Shown here: positions 34,358 through 41,678 of the stretch, one piece after another
How positions within the stretch are numbered: the stretch's first letter is position 1
Layout of the letters: every line of letters begins with the position of its first letter
Source of the DNA: Poindextera sp965277425
Lineage (GTDB): Bacteria; Pseudomonadota; Alphaproteobacteria; Caulobacterales; Caulobacteraceae
DNA length: 64,000 nucleotides
Direction of reading: 5' to 3'
Assembly (NCBI GenBank): GCA_965277425.1
Contig: CBDICR010000007.1
Span: 1,736,001 to 1,800,000 of the forward strand
Made by a program: the position numbers and the translations under genes
Notes under the pieces: model-generated
What the model was told of the DNA's origin: nothing
Seen by the model: the letters and a program-made list of their open reading frames with translations, nothing else
Databases searched by the model: none

Positions 34358-34547
34358 ATACGCAACAACGACTTTTCCAACCCAATCTTCCACGACGAGG
34401 ACAAGGCCCCGCCCGTGGCTTGAAGCTCGGCTCTGGCAAGGCCCGATCTGCCCGAAGTACGGCGTCGTTGACCAAGCCACGGCCATGAAGGGCAAGCGCC
34501 TGATCTATCGGCGAAATGGTGGACGCGCCGAAGCCGTCCAAGGCTAG
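34358..34547 (+). pseudogene. N-terminal fragment of an IS1595-type transposase, frameshifted
   Basis: The first frame reads NDFSNPIFHDEDKA, then stops. A neighbouring frame continues WLEARLWQGPICPKYG followed by VVDQATAMKGKRL. Together they match the zinc-ribbon N-terminus of IS1595-family transposases (SNPIFHDE...LW..GP.CPHCG...MKGK). The second cysteine pair and the whole catalytic domain are missing, the start codon is lost (ATA), and a short indel breaks the frame. It marks an old insertion now decayed. Confidence 0.6.
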
Positions 34548-34747
34548 CCATCGGTTCGCCGGGTTCACTCCGCGTGAGCGCGCCGAGGCTCAACCCGGAT
34601 CAGTTGGAATTGCCGTTTGAGTTGCCCAACTCGGACCCATAGCGGGCCGTTCATCGTTCTCTCGGTAGGATACCATCCGTTGACCTAGCCCCCCGAAACA
34701 CCCCACTTAGGGAATGGGGATGCTGGGTGGGGAAGGAGCCGGTGGAG

Positions 34748-34915
34748 ATGACGCAAGCGCAGCGTGACGCGATTCGTGAGGCGCTTACTCGTTGGACTGA
34801 GGAGGCGACGGTTGACCGCAAGACGGCCCGTGAGCACCTAATCCGCGAGGGTTTCTACGACGCAGACGGCAATCTAACTACACAGTACGGCGGCAAAGCC
34901 CCCGTCGAAAGTTGA
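34748..34915 (+). CDS. Small protein, probable partner (antitoxin-like) of the split ART-like gene
   Basis: 55-aa protein, charged and helical at first (MTQAQRDAIREALTRW...DRKTAREHLIREGFYD), ending in a short beta-like DGNLTTQYGG segment. It resembles small proteins that precede toxin-type genes. AAGGAG lies 10 bases before the ATG; a GTG at 34727 is an alternative. Its stop overlaps the TTG start of the next gene (TTGA), a typical toxin-antitoxin arrangement. Base composition is lower in GC than the flanks, consistent with transfer. Function is inferred only from size and coupling. Confidence 0.55.
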   Translation: MTQAQRDAIREALTRWTEEATVDRKTAREHLIREGFYDADGNLTTQYGGKAPVES

Positions 34916-35070
34916 GCAAACTCACCACATCCTTCGTTCTCGGATATCACGGGTGCGGCAGGGCTACGGGCGAGCAAGCACTTCTCGGAACGGAACTGCT
35001 GAGCAGCACGGAGCCTTGGCACTGGCTCGGCAAGGGAATCTATTTCTGGGAAGCGGACCCGAGGCGCGCT

Positions 35071-35953
35071 CTAGGTCGTGGTGAGGATTTAACCGTCAAC
35101 GCAGTGTTATGGCGATAGCTGCGATCATGACGAAGCCCATGAAGTTGGCGAGGAGCTTATCGTAGCGGGTTGCGACGCGTCGGAAGTGCTTGAGCTTGTT
35201 AAAGAAGCGCTCGATGAGGTTGCGCTCCTTGTAGAGGATGTCGTCGAAGGGACGCAGCTTCTTGCGATTGGGCCGTGGCTTGATGACAGGCTGGGCGCCT
35301 TCCTGAACGATGGCTTCGTGGAAGTGCTCGGCGTCGTAAGCGGTGTCGGCGATGACCGATCCTGGAGCGAGGCCGTCTATGAGCTCAGCCGCCCTCAGGA
35401 CTTCGCCTTGCTGACCTGGACCGCCGATCAGGCGCATCGGATTACCGAGGGCGTCGGTGGCGGCATGGATCTTGGTGCTCAGGCCGCCACGCGAGCGACC
35501 CAACCCCTGGGCATCAGGCCCCCCTTTTCCTTGCGCGCCCCGGCCGCGTGCTGGTGAGCGCGGACCACCGTGGCGTCGATGCTGACCCACTCAAGGTCGG
35601 CGTCGACACTCAAGGCATTGAAAATCCACGTCAACACGTCGCGCTCGACCCAATCATAGTAGCGCCGCTTGACTACACGGTAGTCGCCGAACTGCTCCGG
35701 CAGGTCGCGCCAGCGAGCGCCGCTCCTGGCCATCCACAAGATGGCGTCCATGAACAGCCGGTTGTTGGTTCGTGGTCCGCGCTTGCCCTTGCAGCCGCCC
35801 GGCATCAAAGGCGCGATACAAGCCCACTGATCGTCCGTCAGACGATCACAATCACGCTCGGTCATCATGGCTGATCCCCAAAAATCAGCCTTTGAATCAC
35901 TGTTCGCTTGCGACGTGAATCCGCTAAGCCGTTAAATCCTCACCACGACCTAG
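35071..35953. mobile_element. IS5-family insertion sequence, complete, with CTAG target duplication
   Basis: The element proper runs 35075-35949 (875 bp). Its ends are perfect 19-bp inverted repeats (GTCGTGGTGAGGATTTAAC on the left, its complement on the right). CTAG flanks both sides (35071-35074 and 35950-35953), as expected for IS5-group targets. It carries one transposase in two overlapping frames on the minus strand. Ends and duplication are unmutated, so the insertion looks recent. Confidence 0.93.
35096..35868 (-). CDS. IS5-family transposase, two frames joined by programmed -1 frameshift
   Basis: OrfA (35479-35868, 129 aa) begins MTERDCDRLTDDQWACIAPLMPGG and contains the N-terminal DNA-binding part plus the first catalytic Asp in SIDATVVRAHQ. 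OrfB (in frame from about 35590 to 35096) has the second Asp in VIADTAYDA, and the Y-(2)-R-(3)-E region as YKERNLIERFFNKLKHFRR. Between them the minus strand reads A-AAG-GGG-GGC in the OrfA frame. A -1 slip on A AAG GGG gives AAA GGG and enters OrfB. The DDE triad is complete only in the fusion, as known for IS5/IS427-type elements. Confidence 0.9.
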
Positions 35954-36371
35954 AAAGGGCTGAGCAAAAACGAGACCGGGGCGAGTGCAATGATCCGTTC
36001 GTGGTCGGCGCGGTAATAGATCTCGGAAGCTGCCTCGACCTTTTGGTGCGAGAGAATCTAGAGCTCGTCGCTGCTGCCCACACCAGCTTTGAGGCTGCGC
36101 AGAAGGAGTCCGGCCTCAAGATGCCCGTGAACAAGAAGGCGAGGAACGATCCAAGCGAAGACAACGTGTTGAGGTACTTGGATTGCGCGGTGATCGACCA
36201 CTTATGCAGTCAGGCGGAGACAGCCGGTCCGGCATTCGACAGCGTTAGAGGTCTTTTCGAGGAAAAAGAGCGACTATTCCCCGGAAGCGGAATTTCGAAA
36301 AAGGCGCACTCTCAAATCGCCGTCCGCAACCCCGCGTGTATTAAGGGCGTTTTCCTTCCCAACGCAGACTT

Positions 36372-36554
36372 CTAGCAAGACGGCTTTGGGGGCTGTCTTT
36401 TAGCCGGTCTCGACTCCGGCTTGTCTTTCAGTTTCCGATGCTGCGCAGGCGGGTGCAGCGCCACGTCAACGGCGCGCTCAAAGCGCTGCCAGGCGTCCTG
36501 GTCGTCGTATTTGGGGGATCGGCCATGGTTTCGGGCCTGTTTGAAAGCCCGCAC
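36372..36554 (-). CDS. Possible small hypothetical protein (60 aa)
   Basis: Open frame of 60 codons with a basic, proline-rich tail (HRKLKDKPESRPAKRQPPKP) after DDQDAWQRFERAVDVALH, which reads like a short helical segment of small phage- or plasmid-type proteins. No ribosome-binding sequence stands out and its end overlaps the terminator hairpin of the opposite gene. It may be real or chance; nothing else is visible in the 36400-36596 spacer except a short GTTGGG/CCCAAC inverted repeat at 36574-36589. Confidence 0.3.
   Translation of the reverse strand: MRAFKQARNHGRSPKYDDQDAWQRFERAVDVALHPPAQHRKLKDKPESRPAKRQPPKPSC
36377..36402 (+). terminator. Rho-independent terminator after the split toxin-like gene
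   Basis: The stem AAGACGGC (36377-36384) pairs with GCTGTCTT (36392-36399), using one G-U pair, around a TTTGGGG loop and running into a short T stretch. It starts one base after the stop codon of the gene. Confidence 0.6.
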
Positions 36555-36596
36555 CAGTTGGCGTTCGACTCCCGTTGGGGAACCCCAACAAGTCTG

Positions 36597-37490
36597 CTAG
36601 GCGGGAGCGCTGACCAGCACACTGTCCAACCACGCGATCAGTTCGGTTTCGACCTGGTCGCGGCAGGTCTCGTTGAACATCTCATGGCGGCCGCCCGGAT
36701 AGATGCGGTGCTCGATATGGGTCAGGCCGGCCTCCCGGTAGCTGTCGATCAGCGCTTGCGCGAAGGTCTGGTCCGGCCCGACGACCGGGTCGAATTCACC
36801 CGAGATCACGTAGATCGGCAGCTCATGACGAACTTGCGTCAGGCGCCGATCGCTGCGCGCGCCGCCGCCGAGCGCGAACAGCGAGCCCATGGCGCTGTCC
36901 GGCAGCTGGAATCCGCAGAGCGGATCGGCGATATAGGCGTCGACCTCCGCTTCGTCACGCGACAGCCAGTCGAACTTGGTCCGGCCCGGCTCGAAGCCGG
37001 CGTTCAGCAGCTCCAGGGTGACAGGCCCGCCGCTGGCGAGCAGGGTCTCGAGCAGCTTGTCCAGCGCCGCGGTCCCCGTCAGGACCAGGGCGGCCAGATC
37101 GCTATGGTGTTCGAGCAGATAGAGCTGGGCCGCGAAAGAGCCCATGCTGTGGCCCAGCAGCACCAGCGGCTTGCCGGGCGCCTCCCCTTTCGCAACCTTC
37201 GTCAGCGCCGCCATGTCGTCGACCACGGCCTGAAAGCCGCGCGGGCCGAAGTCGCCGACGCCATGCGCGCCGGCCGATCCGCCGTGGCCGCGATGGTCAT
37301 TGCCATAGACCGCATAGCCGGCGCCGGTCAGCCGGTCCGCCAGGCGACGATAACGCTTGAAATGCTCCGCCATGCCGTGGGCGATCTGAACGACGCCTTT
37401 GATGTCCCCAGCCGGCACAGAGCGGTAGGCGGCGATCTCGACGCCATCGGGCGCCTTGAGCGCGAACTGATCGATGCTCCGAGATCCCAT
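36597..37490 (-). CDS. Alpha/beta hydrolase, monoacylglycerol lipase type
   Basis: Serine hydrolase of 297 aa in the Hydrolase_4 (serine aminopeptidase S33) group, typical of lysophospholipases and monoacylglycerol lipases. The oxyanion motif HGMAEHFKRYRRL comes near residue 41 and the nucleophile elbow GHSMGS near residue 115. The acid is expected in ISGEFDPVVG and the His in IYPGGRHEMFNE. No signal peptide, so cytoplasmic. Divergent from the Atu/Liu-like operon, with a 168-base spacer. It may hydrolyse esters in the same catabolic programme, but this is only positional. Confidence 0.9.
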   Translation of the reverse strand: MGSRSIDQFALKAPDGVEIAAYRSVPAGDIKGVVQIAHGMAEHFKRYRRLADRLTGAGYAVYGNDHRGHGGSAGAHGVGDFGPRGFQAVVDDMAALTKVAKGEAPGKPLVLLGHSMGSFAAQLYLLEHHSDLAALVLTGTAALDKLLETLLASGGPVTLELLNAGFEPGRTKFDWLSRDEAEVDAYIADPLCGFQLPDSAMGSLFALGGGARSDRRLTQVRHELPIYVISGEFDPVVGPDQTFAQALIDSYREAGLTHIEHRIYPGGRHEMFNETCRDQVETELIAWLDSVLVSAPA

Positions 37491-37658
37491 TGCACCCTCC
37501 CAAAGGCCCAGCCTTGCGGAACAAAAAGGCCAGGATCATCCGATTAGTCAAGTAGCGAACTATAAGTTAGGGGCTGATCCGGCTTTTGCGAAAGCGTGCG
37601 TCGTGTTAGTCCGGCCCTGCACGATAAAGGCGACCTCGGGTGGCGGCGGCACCGGCGA

Positions 37659-38867
37659 ATGCTTGAGACGGCGGAGGCGACCACGGCGCAGTCCGCGGGA
37701 GGGTGGAGCACCCGGCTCTCGCCCGAGCATCAGGAAATCCTCGACCAGGCGGACCGCTTTGCGCGCGCCGAACTCTACCCGCTGGCGGCGCGGATGGATC
37801 ACGAGGAGTGGTGGCCGGACGCGGCGTTCCGCGGTCTCGGCCAGCAAGGCTATCTCGGGGTCACGGCGCCGGAGCGCTTTGGCGGCCTCGGCGCCGACGT
37901 CTTCACCTCCGGCCTGGTCGCCCAGGCCTTCGCCCGCTGGAACCACGCCCTGGCGCTGAGCTGGGTCGTTCACGAGAATCTCTGCCTGAACAATATCGAC
38001 GCCAACGCCAGCGAAGAACAGCGGGAACGGTTCCTGCCGAAGCTCTGCAGCGGCGAATGGATCGGCGCGCTGGGGCTGACCGAGCCCGGCGCAGGCTCCG
38101 ACGCGCTGGGCTCGATGCGCACGACCGCGCGCCGAGACGGCGACGACTATGTGCTGAACGGCCAAAAGCTCTACATCACCAATGGCCCGGTGGCCGATGT
38201 CGTGCTGGTCTACGCCAAGACCGATCCGGGGCTGAAGGCGAAGGGCATTTCCGCCTTCGTCGTCGAGACGGATCGTCCGGGCTTCGCCGTCGCTCAGAAG
38301 CTGACCAAGATGGGTTTCCGGGGCAGTCAGACCGGCGAGTTGGTCTTTACCGACTGCCGCGTGCCCGCCGCCAACCGCCTCGGCGAGGAAAACGCCGGCG
38401 TAGCGGTGGTGATGAGCGGGCTCGATCTCGAGCGCGCGATCATCTCGCCCATCTGCCTTGGCATCTGCGAGCGGGCGCTGACGCTCACCATCGACTACGC
38501 CAAGACACGCCGGCAATTCGACCAGCCGATCGCCAGCTTCCAGATGGTGCAGGCGAAGATCGCCGACATGTACGTCTGGATCGAGACGATGCGCGGTTTC
38601 ACCTATCAGGTGCTGGCCCAGTGCGCCGAGCTTCAGCATGGGGCGGGCGGCCGCGGCGCCATCCACGCCCTGACCGCCGCCTCGGTCATGTACGCGGCCG
38701 AGACCATGAACAAGGTGCTGAACGAGGCCGTACAGATCCACGGCGGCCTCGGCTACATCTGGGACAGCGAGATCAACCGGCTGTACCGCACCGTCAAGCT
38801 CTTGGAGATCGGCGCGGGCACCACCGAGGTGCGCAAGCTGATCATCGCCGGCGAGTTGCTCCGGTGA
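37659..38867 (+). CDS. Acyl-CoA dehydrogenase, isovaleryl/citronellyl-type candidate
   Basis: 402-aa flavoprotein heading the carboxylase operon. Signatures: GYLGVTAPERFGGLGAD, ALGLTEPGAGSDALGSMRTTA, LNGQKLYITNGPVAD, TGELVFTDCRVPAANRLGEEN, RRQFDQPIASFQMVQAKIADM and IHGGLGYIWDSEINRLYR. The start at 37659 (MLETAEAT) fits the family; 37596 would add 21 unlike residues. Followed by an SDR, biotin carboxylase, carrier and carboxyltransferase, it resembles the AtuD/LiuA position in acyclic terpene and leucine pathways. It would make the alpha,beta-unsaturated acyl-CoA that is then gamma-carboxylated. Confidence 0.9.
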   Translation: MLETAEATTAQSAGGWSTRLSPEHQEILDQADRFARAELYPLAARMDHEEWWPDAAFRGLGQQGYLGVTAPERFGGLGADVFTSGLVAQAFARWNHALALSWVVHENLCLNNIDANASEEQRERFLPKLCSGEWIGALGLTEPGAGSDALGSMRTTARRDGDDYVLNGQKLYITNGPVADVVLVYAKTDPGLKAKGISAFVVETDRPGFAVAQKLTKMGFRGSQTGELVFTDCRVPAANRLGEENAGVAVVMSGLDLERAIISPICLGICERALTLTIDYAKTRRQFDQPIASFQMVQAKIADMYVWIETMRGFTYQVLAQCAELQHGAGGRGAIHALTAASVMYAAETMNKVLNEAVQIHGGLGYIWDSEINRLYRTVKLLEIGAGTTEVRKLIIAGELLR

Positions 38868-39700
38868 CCGGCCGTTGGGTTTCGGCGCGGCACGCGCTGG
38901 CCGCGGACCTCTACGCCGAGCGCCACGTTCTGGTGAGCGGCGGCGGCAGCGGAATCGGCGAGGCCATCGCCTGGCTGCTCGGTCGGCTGGGCGCCAACGT
39001 GGTCATCTGCGGCCGCTCGGCCGAGAAGCTGGAAACCGCCACGCAGGCGATGCAAGACGCCGGCCTGTCGGCGGCGGCCCTGTCCTGCGATATCCGGGAC
39101 GCCGAGGCGATCGAGCGATTGTTCGATTTCGCGACCGAACACTTCGGCGGCCTCGATCTTCTGGTCAACAATGCCGGCGGCCAGTACGCCCAGGCGGCGC
39201 TCGACATCGTCCCCAAGGGCTGGCGCGCGGTGGTCGACGTCAACCTCACCGGCTCCTGGCAGATGATGCAGGCGGCGGCGCGACGATGGACGGCCAGCGG
39301 ATCGGGCGGGGCGATCGTCAACATCGTCGCCGCCTGTGCGCGCGGCATGCCTGGCATCGCCCACACCAGCGCCGCGCGCGCAGGCGTCATCAACGTCAGC
39401 CAGACGGCGGCGGTCGAGTGGGCGCCCCATGGGATCCGCATCAACTGCATCGCACCGGGCCTGGTCGATACCTCGGGCCTGGACGTCTATTCGGACGAGG
39501 CGCGGGCCGGCTTCGCTTACGCCAATCCGCAGAAGGCGCTCGGCGATCCCTGGGACATCGCCCAGATGGTCGCCTTCCTGGGCAGCGACGCGGCCAAGTT
39601 CATGACCGGCGCCACCGTCGCCATGGACGGCGGCGGCGCCTTGTGGGGCGATCTGTGGGCCATCGGCCGCCCGGCCTATTTCACGCCGCCGGCGTCGTGA
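38864..39700 (+). CDS. SDR family oxidoreductase (AtuB/AtuG-like position, 2,4-dienoyl-CoA reductase-like)
   Basis: 278-aa SDR with SGGGSGIGEAIAWLLGRLG, LLVNNAGGQYAQAALDI and IVNIVAACARGMPG. The usual YxxxK is replaced by HTSAARAGV, so the catalytic Tyr and Lys are not at the standard places. This loss is seen in 2,4-dienoyl-CoA reductase/peroxisomal trans-enoyl-CoA reductase-like SDRs, which it resembles also by GSWQMMQAAARRW and the GGGALWGDLWAIGRP tail. It starts at a GTG overlapping the dehydrogenase stop (GTGA) and its own stop overlaps the next GTG. SDRs of unknown exact role occur in Atu clusters. Confidence 0.85.
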   Translation: MTGRWVSARHALAADLYAERHVLVSGGGSGIGEAIAWLLGRLGANVVICGRSAEKLETATQAMQDAGLSAAALSCDIRDAEAIERLFDFATEHFGGLDLLVNNAGGQYAQAALDIVPKGWRAVVDVNLTGSWQMMQAAARRWTASGSGGAIVNIVAACARGMPGIAHTSAARAGVINVSQTAAVEWAPHGIRINCIAPGLVDTSGLDVYSDEARAGFAYANPQKALGDPWDIAQMVAFLGSDAAKFMTGATVAMDGGGALWGDLWAIGRPAYFTPPAS

Positions 39701-41178
39701 GCACCCCTCCGTTCGGCAGCGTCCTGGTGGTGAACCGCGGCGAGATCGCGGCCCGGGTGCTGCGCACGGTGCGCAAGCTCGGATCACGCGCGCTGCTGGT
39801 CGCCCATGAGGTCGACGGCCGCACGCCGGCGCTGGATATGGCCGACGACGTGCGGACGATTTCCGGCCCCACCCCGGTCGCCGCCTTCCTCGACGCCGAC
39901 CAGATCCTGGCCGCCGCCCGTGAGATGGGCGCCGAGGCGATCCACCCCGGCTATGGCTTCCTCTCCGAAAACGCCGGCTTCGCGCGCGCGGTGCGGGACG
40001 CCGGTTTCGCCTGGGTCGGGCCCTCGCCCGAGACCATAGAGCTGATGGGCGACAAGGTGCGCGCGCGCGCTTTCGTCGGCGAGAGGGGCTTTCCCCTGGC
40101 GGCCTCGGCCGTCGAGGACGACGATCCGGCGACCTTCGCCGAGCGCGCCCGGGCGTTGGGCCCGCCGCTTCTGATCAAGCCCAGCGCCGGCGGCGGCGGC
40201 AAGGGGATGCGGATCGTGCGCGACATGGCGCTGTTCGACGAGGATCTGGCCCGCGCCAGGTCGGAAGCGCAGCGCTATTTCGGCGACGGCCGCCTTTACG
40301 CGGAGCGCTATGTCGAGCGCCCGCGCCACATCGAGGTGCAGGTGCTCGGCGACGCCCACGGCGCGGTCGTGCACCTGTTCGAACGGGAATGCTCGCTGCA
40401 GCGCCGCTTCCAGAAGATCGTCGAGGAGGCGCCCTCGCCGTCCCTGTCCGATCCGGAACGCGCCGAGATCTGCGCCGCGGCGGCGGGCATCGCCCAGGCC
40501 TGCCGCTATCAGGGCGCCGGGACGGTCGAATTCATCCATGGCGCGGACGGATTCTACTTTCTGGAAATGAATACGCGGCTGCAGGTCGAGCATCCGGTGA
40601 CCGAGATGATCACCGGCCTGGACCTGGTCGCCGAGCAGCTCTGGATCGCGGCCGGACGGCCCCTGTCTTTCGCCCAAAAGGATGTCCGCCGGGACGGCCA
40701 TGCCATCGAGATGCGCATTTGCGCCGAAGATCCGGCGCGGGACTTCGCGCCGACCACCGGGCCGATCCTGCGGCTGCGGTCGCCGGCCGGCGACGGCGTG
40801 CGCTTCGACTCCGGCGTCTTGCAAGGCGGCCGGGTCACCGCCGCCTTCGATCCCCTGCTGGCCAAGCTCATCGTGCACGGGCGCGATCGGGCGCAGGCGC
40901 TCGAGCGCGCCAGGGCCGCGCTCAGTGAACTGATCCTGCTCGGGCTGACCACCAATATCGCCTATCTCGGCCGGCTGCTGCCGCACCCGGATGTGACGGC
41001 CGGCCGGATGCACACCGGCCTGATCGCCGAGACGCCGCACCTGGCCGCAGAGCCGCCGCTCGATCCGCAGGTGCTTGAGCTGCTGATCGCGGCGGCGGCG
41101 CTCTCGTCGCCCGATGTGCGCCAGGCCCTCGACGCCATTCCAGACCTGCAGGCCGCCATGGGCGGCTGGAGGAACTGA
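39697..41178 (+). CDS. Acyl-CoA carboxylase, biotin carboxylase subunit
   Basis: 493-aa ATP-grasp enzyme that carboxylates biotin. Motifs: VLVVNRGEIAARVLRT, IHPGYGFLSENAGFA, GDKVRARAF, the ATP glycine loop SAGGGGKGMRIV near residue 165, RHIEVQVLGD, RECSLQRRFQKIVEEAPSP, and FLEMNTRLQVEHPVTEMITGLDLV. It is 493 aa, covering the BC domain only. In 3-methylcrotonyl-, geranyl- and propionyl-CoA carboxylases the alpha chain is about 660 aa with the carrier fused. Here the carrier is the next gene, overlapping by one base (TGATG). It starts at a GTG overlapping the SDR stop. Confidence 0.93.
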   Translation: MSTPPFGSVLVVNRGEIAARVLRTVRKLGSRALLVAHEVDGRTPALDMADDVRTISGPTPVAAFLDADQILAAAREMGAEAIHPGYGFLSENAGFARAVRDAGFAWVGPSPETIELMGDKVRARAFVGERGFPLAASAVEDDDPATFAERARALGPPLLIKPSAGGGGKGMRIVRDMALFDEDLARARSEAQRYFGDGRLYAERYVERPRHIEVQVLGDAHGAVVHLFERECSLQRRFQKIVEEAPSPSLSDPERAEICAAAAGIAQACRYQGAGTVEFIHGADGFYFLEMNTRLQVEHPVTEMITGLDLVAEQLWIAAGRPLSFAQKDVRRDGHAIEMRICAEDPARDFAPTTGPILRLRSPAGDGVRFDSGVLQGGRVTAAFDPLLAKLIVHGRDRAQALERARAALSELILLGLTTNIAYLGRLLPHPDVTAGRMHTGLIAETPHLAAEPPLDPQVLELLIAAAALSSPDVRQALDAIPDLQAAMGGWRN

Positions 41179-41678
41179 TGCAGGGCTATCTCCTCATCGC
41201 CGGGGAGCCCTACGCGCTGGTCATCCATCGCGCGGCGGGCGGCGGCTATCGCCTGCCGGACGGCAGATCCATTGGCCTCATGGCCTCGGATGGTCAGGCG
41301 CCGGCCCGTCTCCAGATTGGCGAGACCCGCTATGATGTCGAGATCGCCTGCGCGGGCGACCGTGTCTGGATCCATTTCGACGGTCGCGCGCACGAGGTCG
41401 TTTGGCGCAGCGCGGTGGAATATCATGCCCAGGACACGGGCGCCGCCCAGGACGGCGTGGTTCGCGCCCCCATGCCCGGCGCCGTGGTCAAGGCGCTCGT
41501 CCAGCCGGGGGACGCGGTTTTGCCCGGCGAGCCGGTGATGGTCATCGAAAGCATGAAGCTGGAAACCACCCTTCGGGCCCCGCGCGGCGGCGTCGTCGAA
41601 GCGGTCTGTGCGCGGGTGGGCGAAACCTTCGAACGGGACGCGGTTCTGGTCCGGATCGGCGGCGAGGCGAGCCGATGA
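41178..41678 (+). CDS. Biotin carboxyl carrier subunit of the acyl-CoA carboxylase
   Basis: 166-aa protein. Residues about 1-80 look like the BT-domain linker found between BC and BCCP in fused alpha chains. Residues 93-162 form a biotinyl domain: VRAPMPGAVVKALVQPGDAVLPGEPVMVIESMKLE, with Lys127 as the biotinylated residue in an ESMKLE variant of the usual AMKM motif. BC (493) plus this (166) equals the length of a normal fused chain. The overlaps TGATG (with BC) and ATGA (with CT) indicate tight coupling. Confidence 0.92.
   Translation: MQGYLLIAGEPYALVIHRAAGGGYRLPDGRSIGLMASDGQAPARLQIGETRYDVEIACAGDRVWIHFDGRAHEVVWRSAVEYHAQDTGAAQDGVVRAPMPGAVVKALVQPGDAVLPGEPVMVIESMKLETTLRAPRGGVVEAVCARVGETFERDAVLVRIGGEASR

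Larger units (their letters stand above)
34912..36375 (+). pseudogene. ADP-ribosyltransferase/DUF3990-like toxin-type gene split by an IS5-family element
   Basis: The two exposed halves are 34912-35074 and 35954-36375. Joining them with one CTAG copy gives an uninterrupted 194-aa frame: ...YFWEADPRRAL-ERAEQKRDRG... The N-half shows SFVLGYHGCGRATGEQ and WLGKGIYFWE, an H-G...G-x-Y-F pattern of PARP/DUF3990-like ADP-ribosyltransferase folds. The C-half has DPFVVGAVIDLGSCLDLL, DNVLRYLDCAVIDHL and SQIAVRNPACIKGVF. The start is TTG within the upstream stop. It is interrupted after residue 54, so it is inactive now. The toxin role is inference. A hairpin terminator follows directly at 36377. Confidence 0.7.

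Noticed and set aside
32071..34593. Minus-strand open frame of 840 codons
   Set aside because: Shadow of the acyl-CoA dehydrogenase and nitronate monooxygenase genes on the plus strand, which have clear family motifs.
36540..36590. tRNA-like T-arm (GCGTTCGACTCCCG) near an island edge, possible attachment site
   Set aside because: No matching D-arm, anticodon arm or acceptor stem can be folded around it, and no integrase lies nearby.
34600..36600. Prophage or integrative element
   Set aside because: Apart from the IS5 element and transposase scraps there are no integrase, phage structural or conjugation genes.
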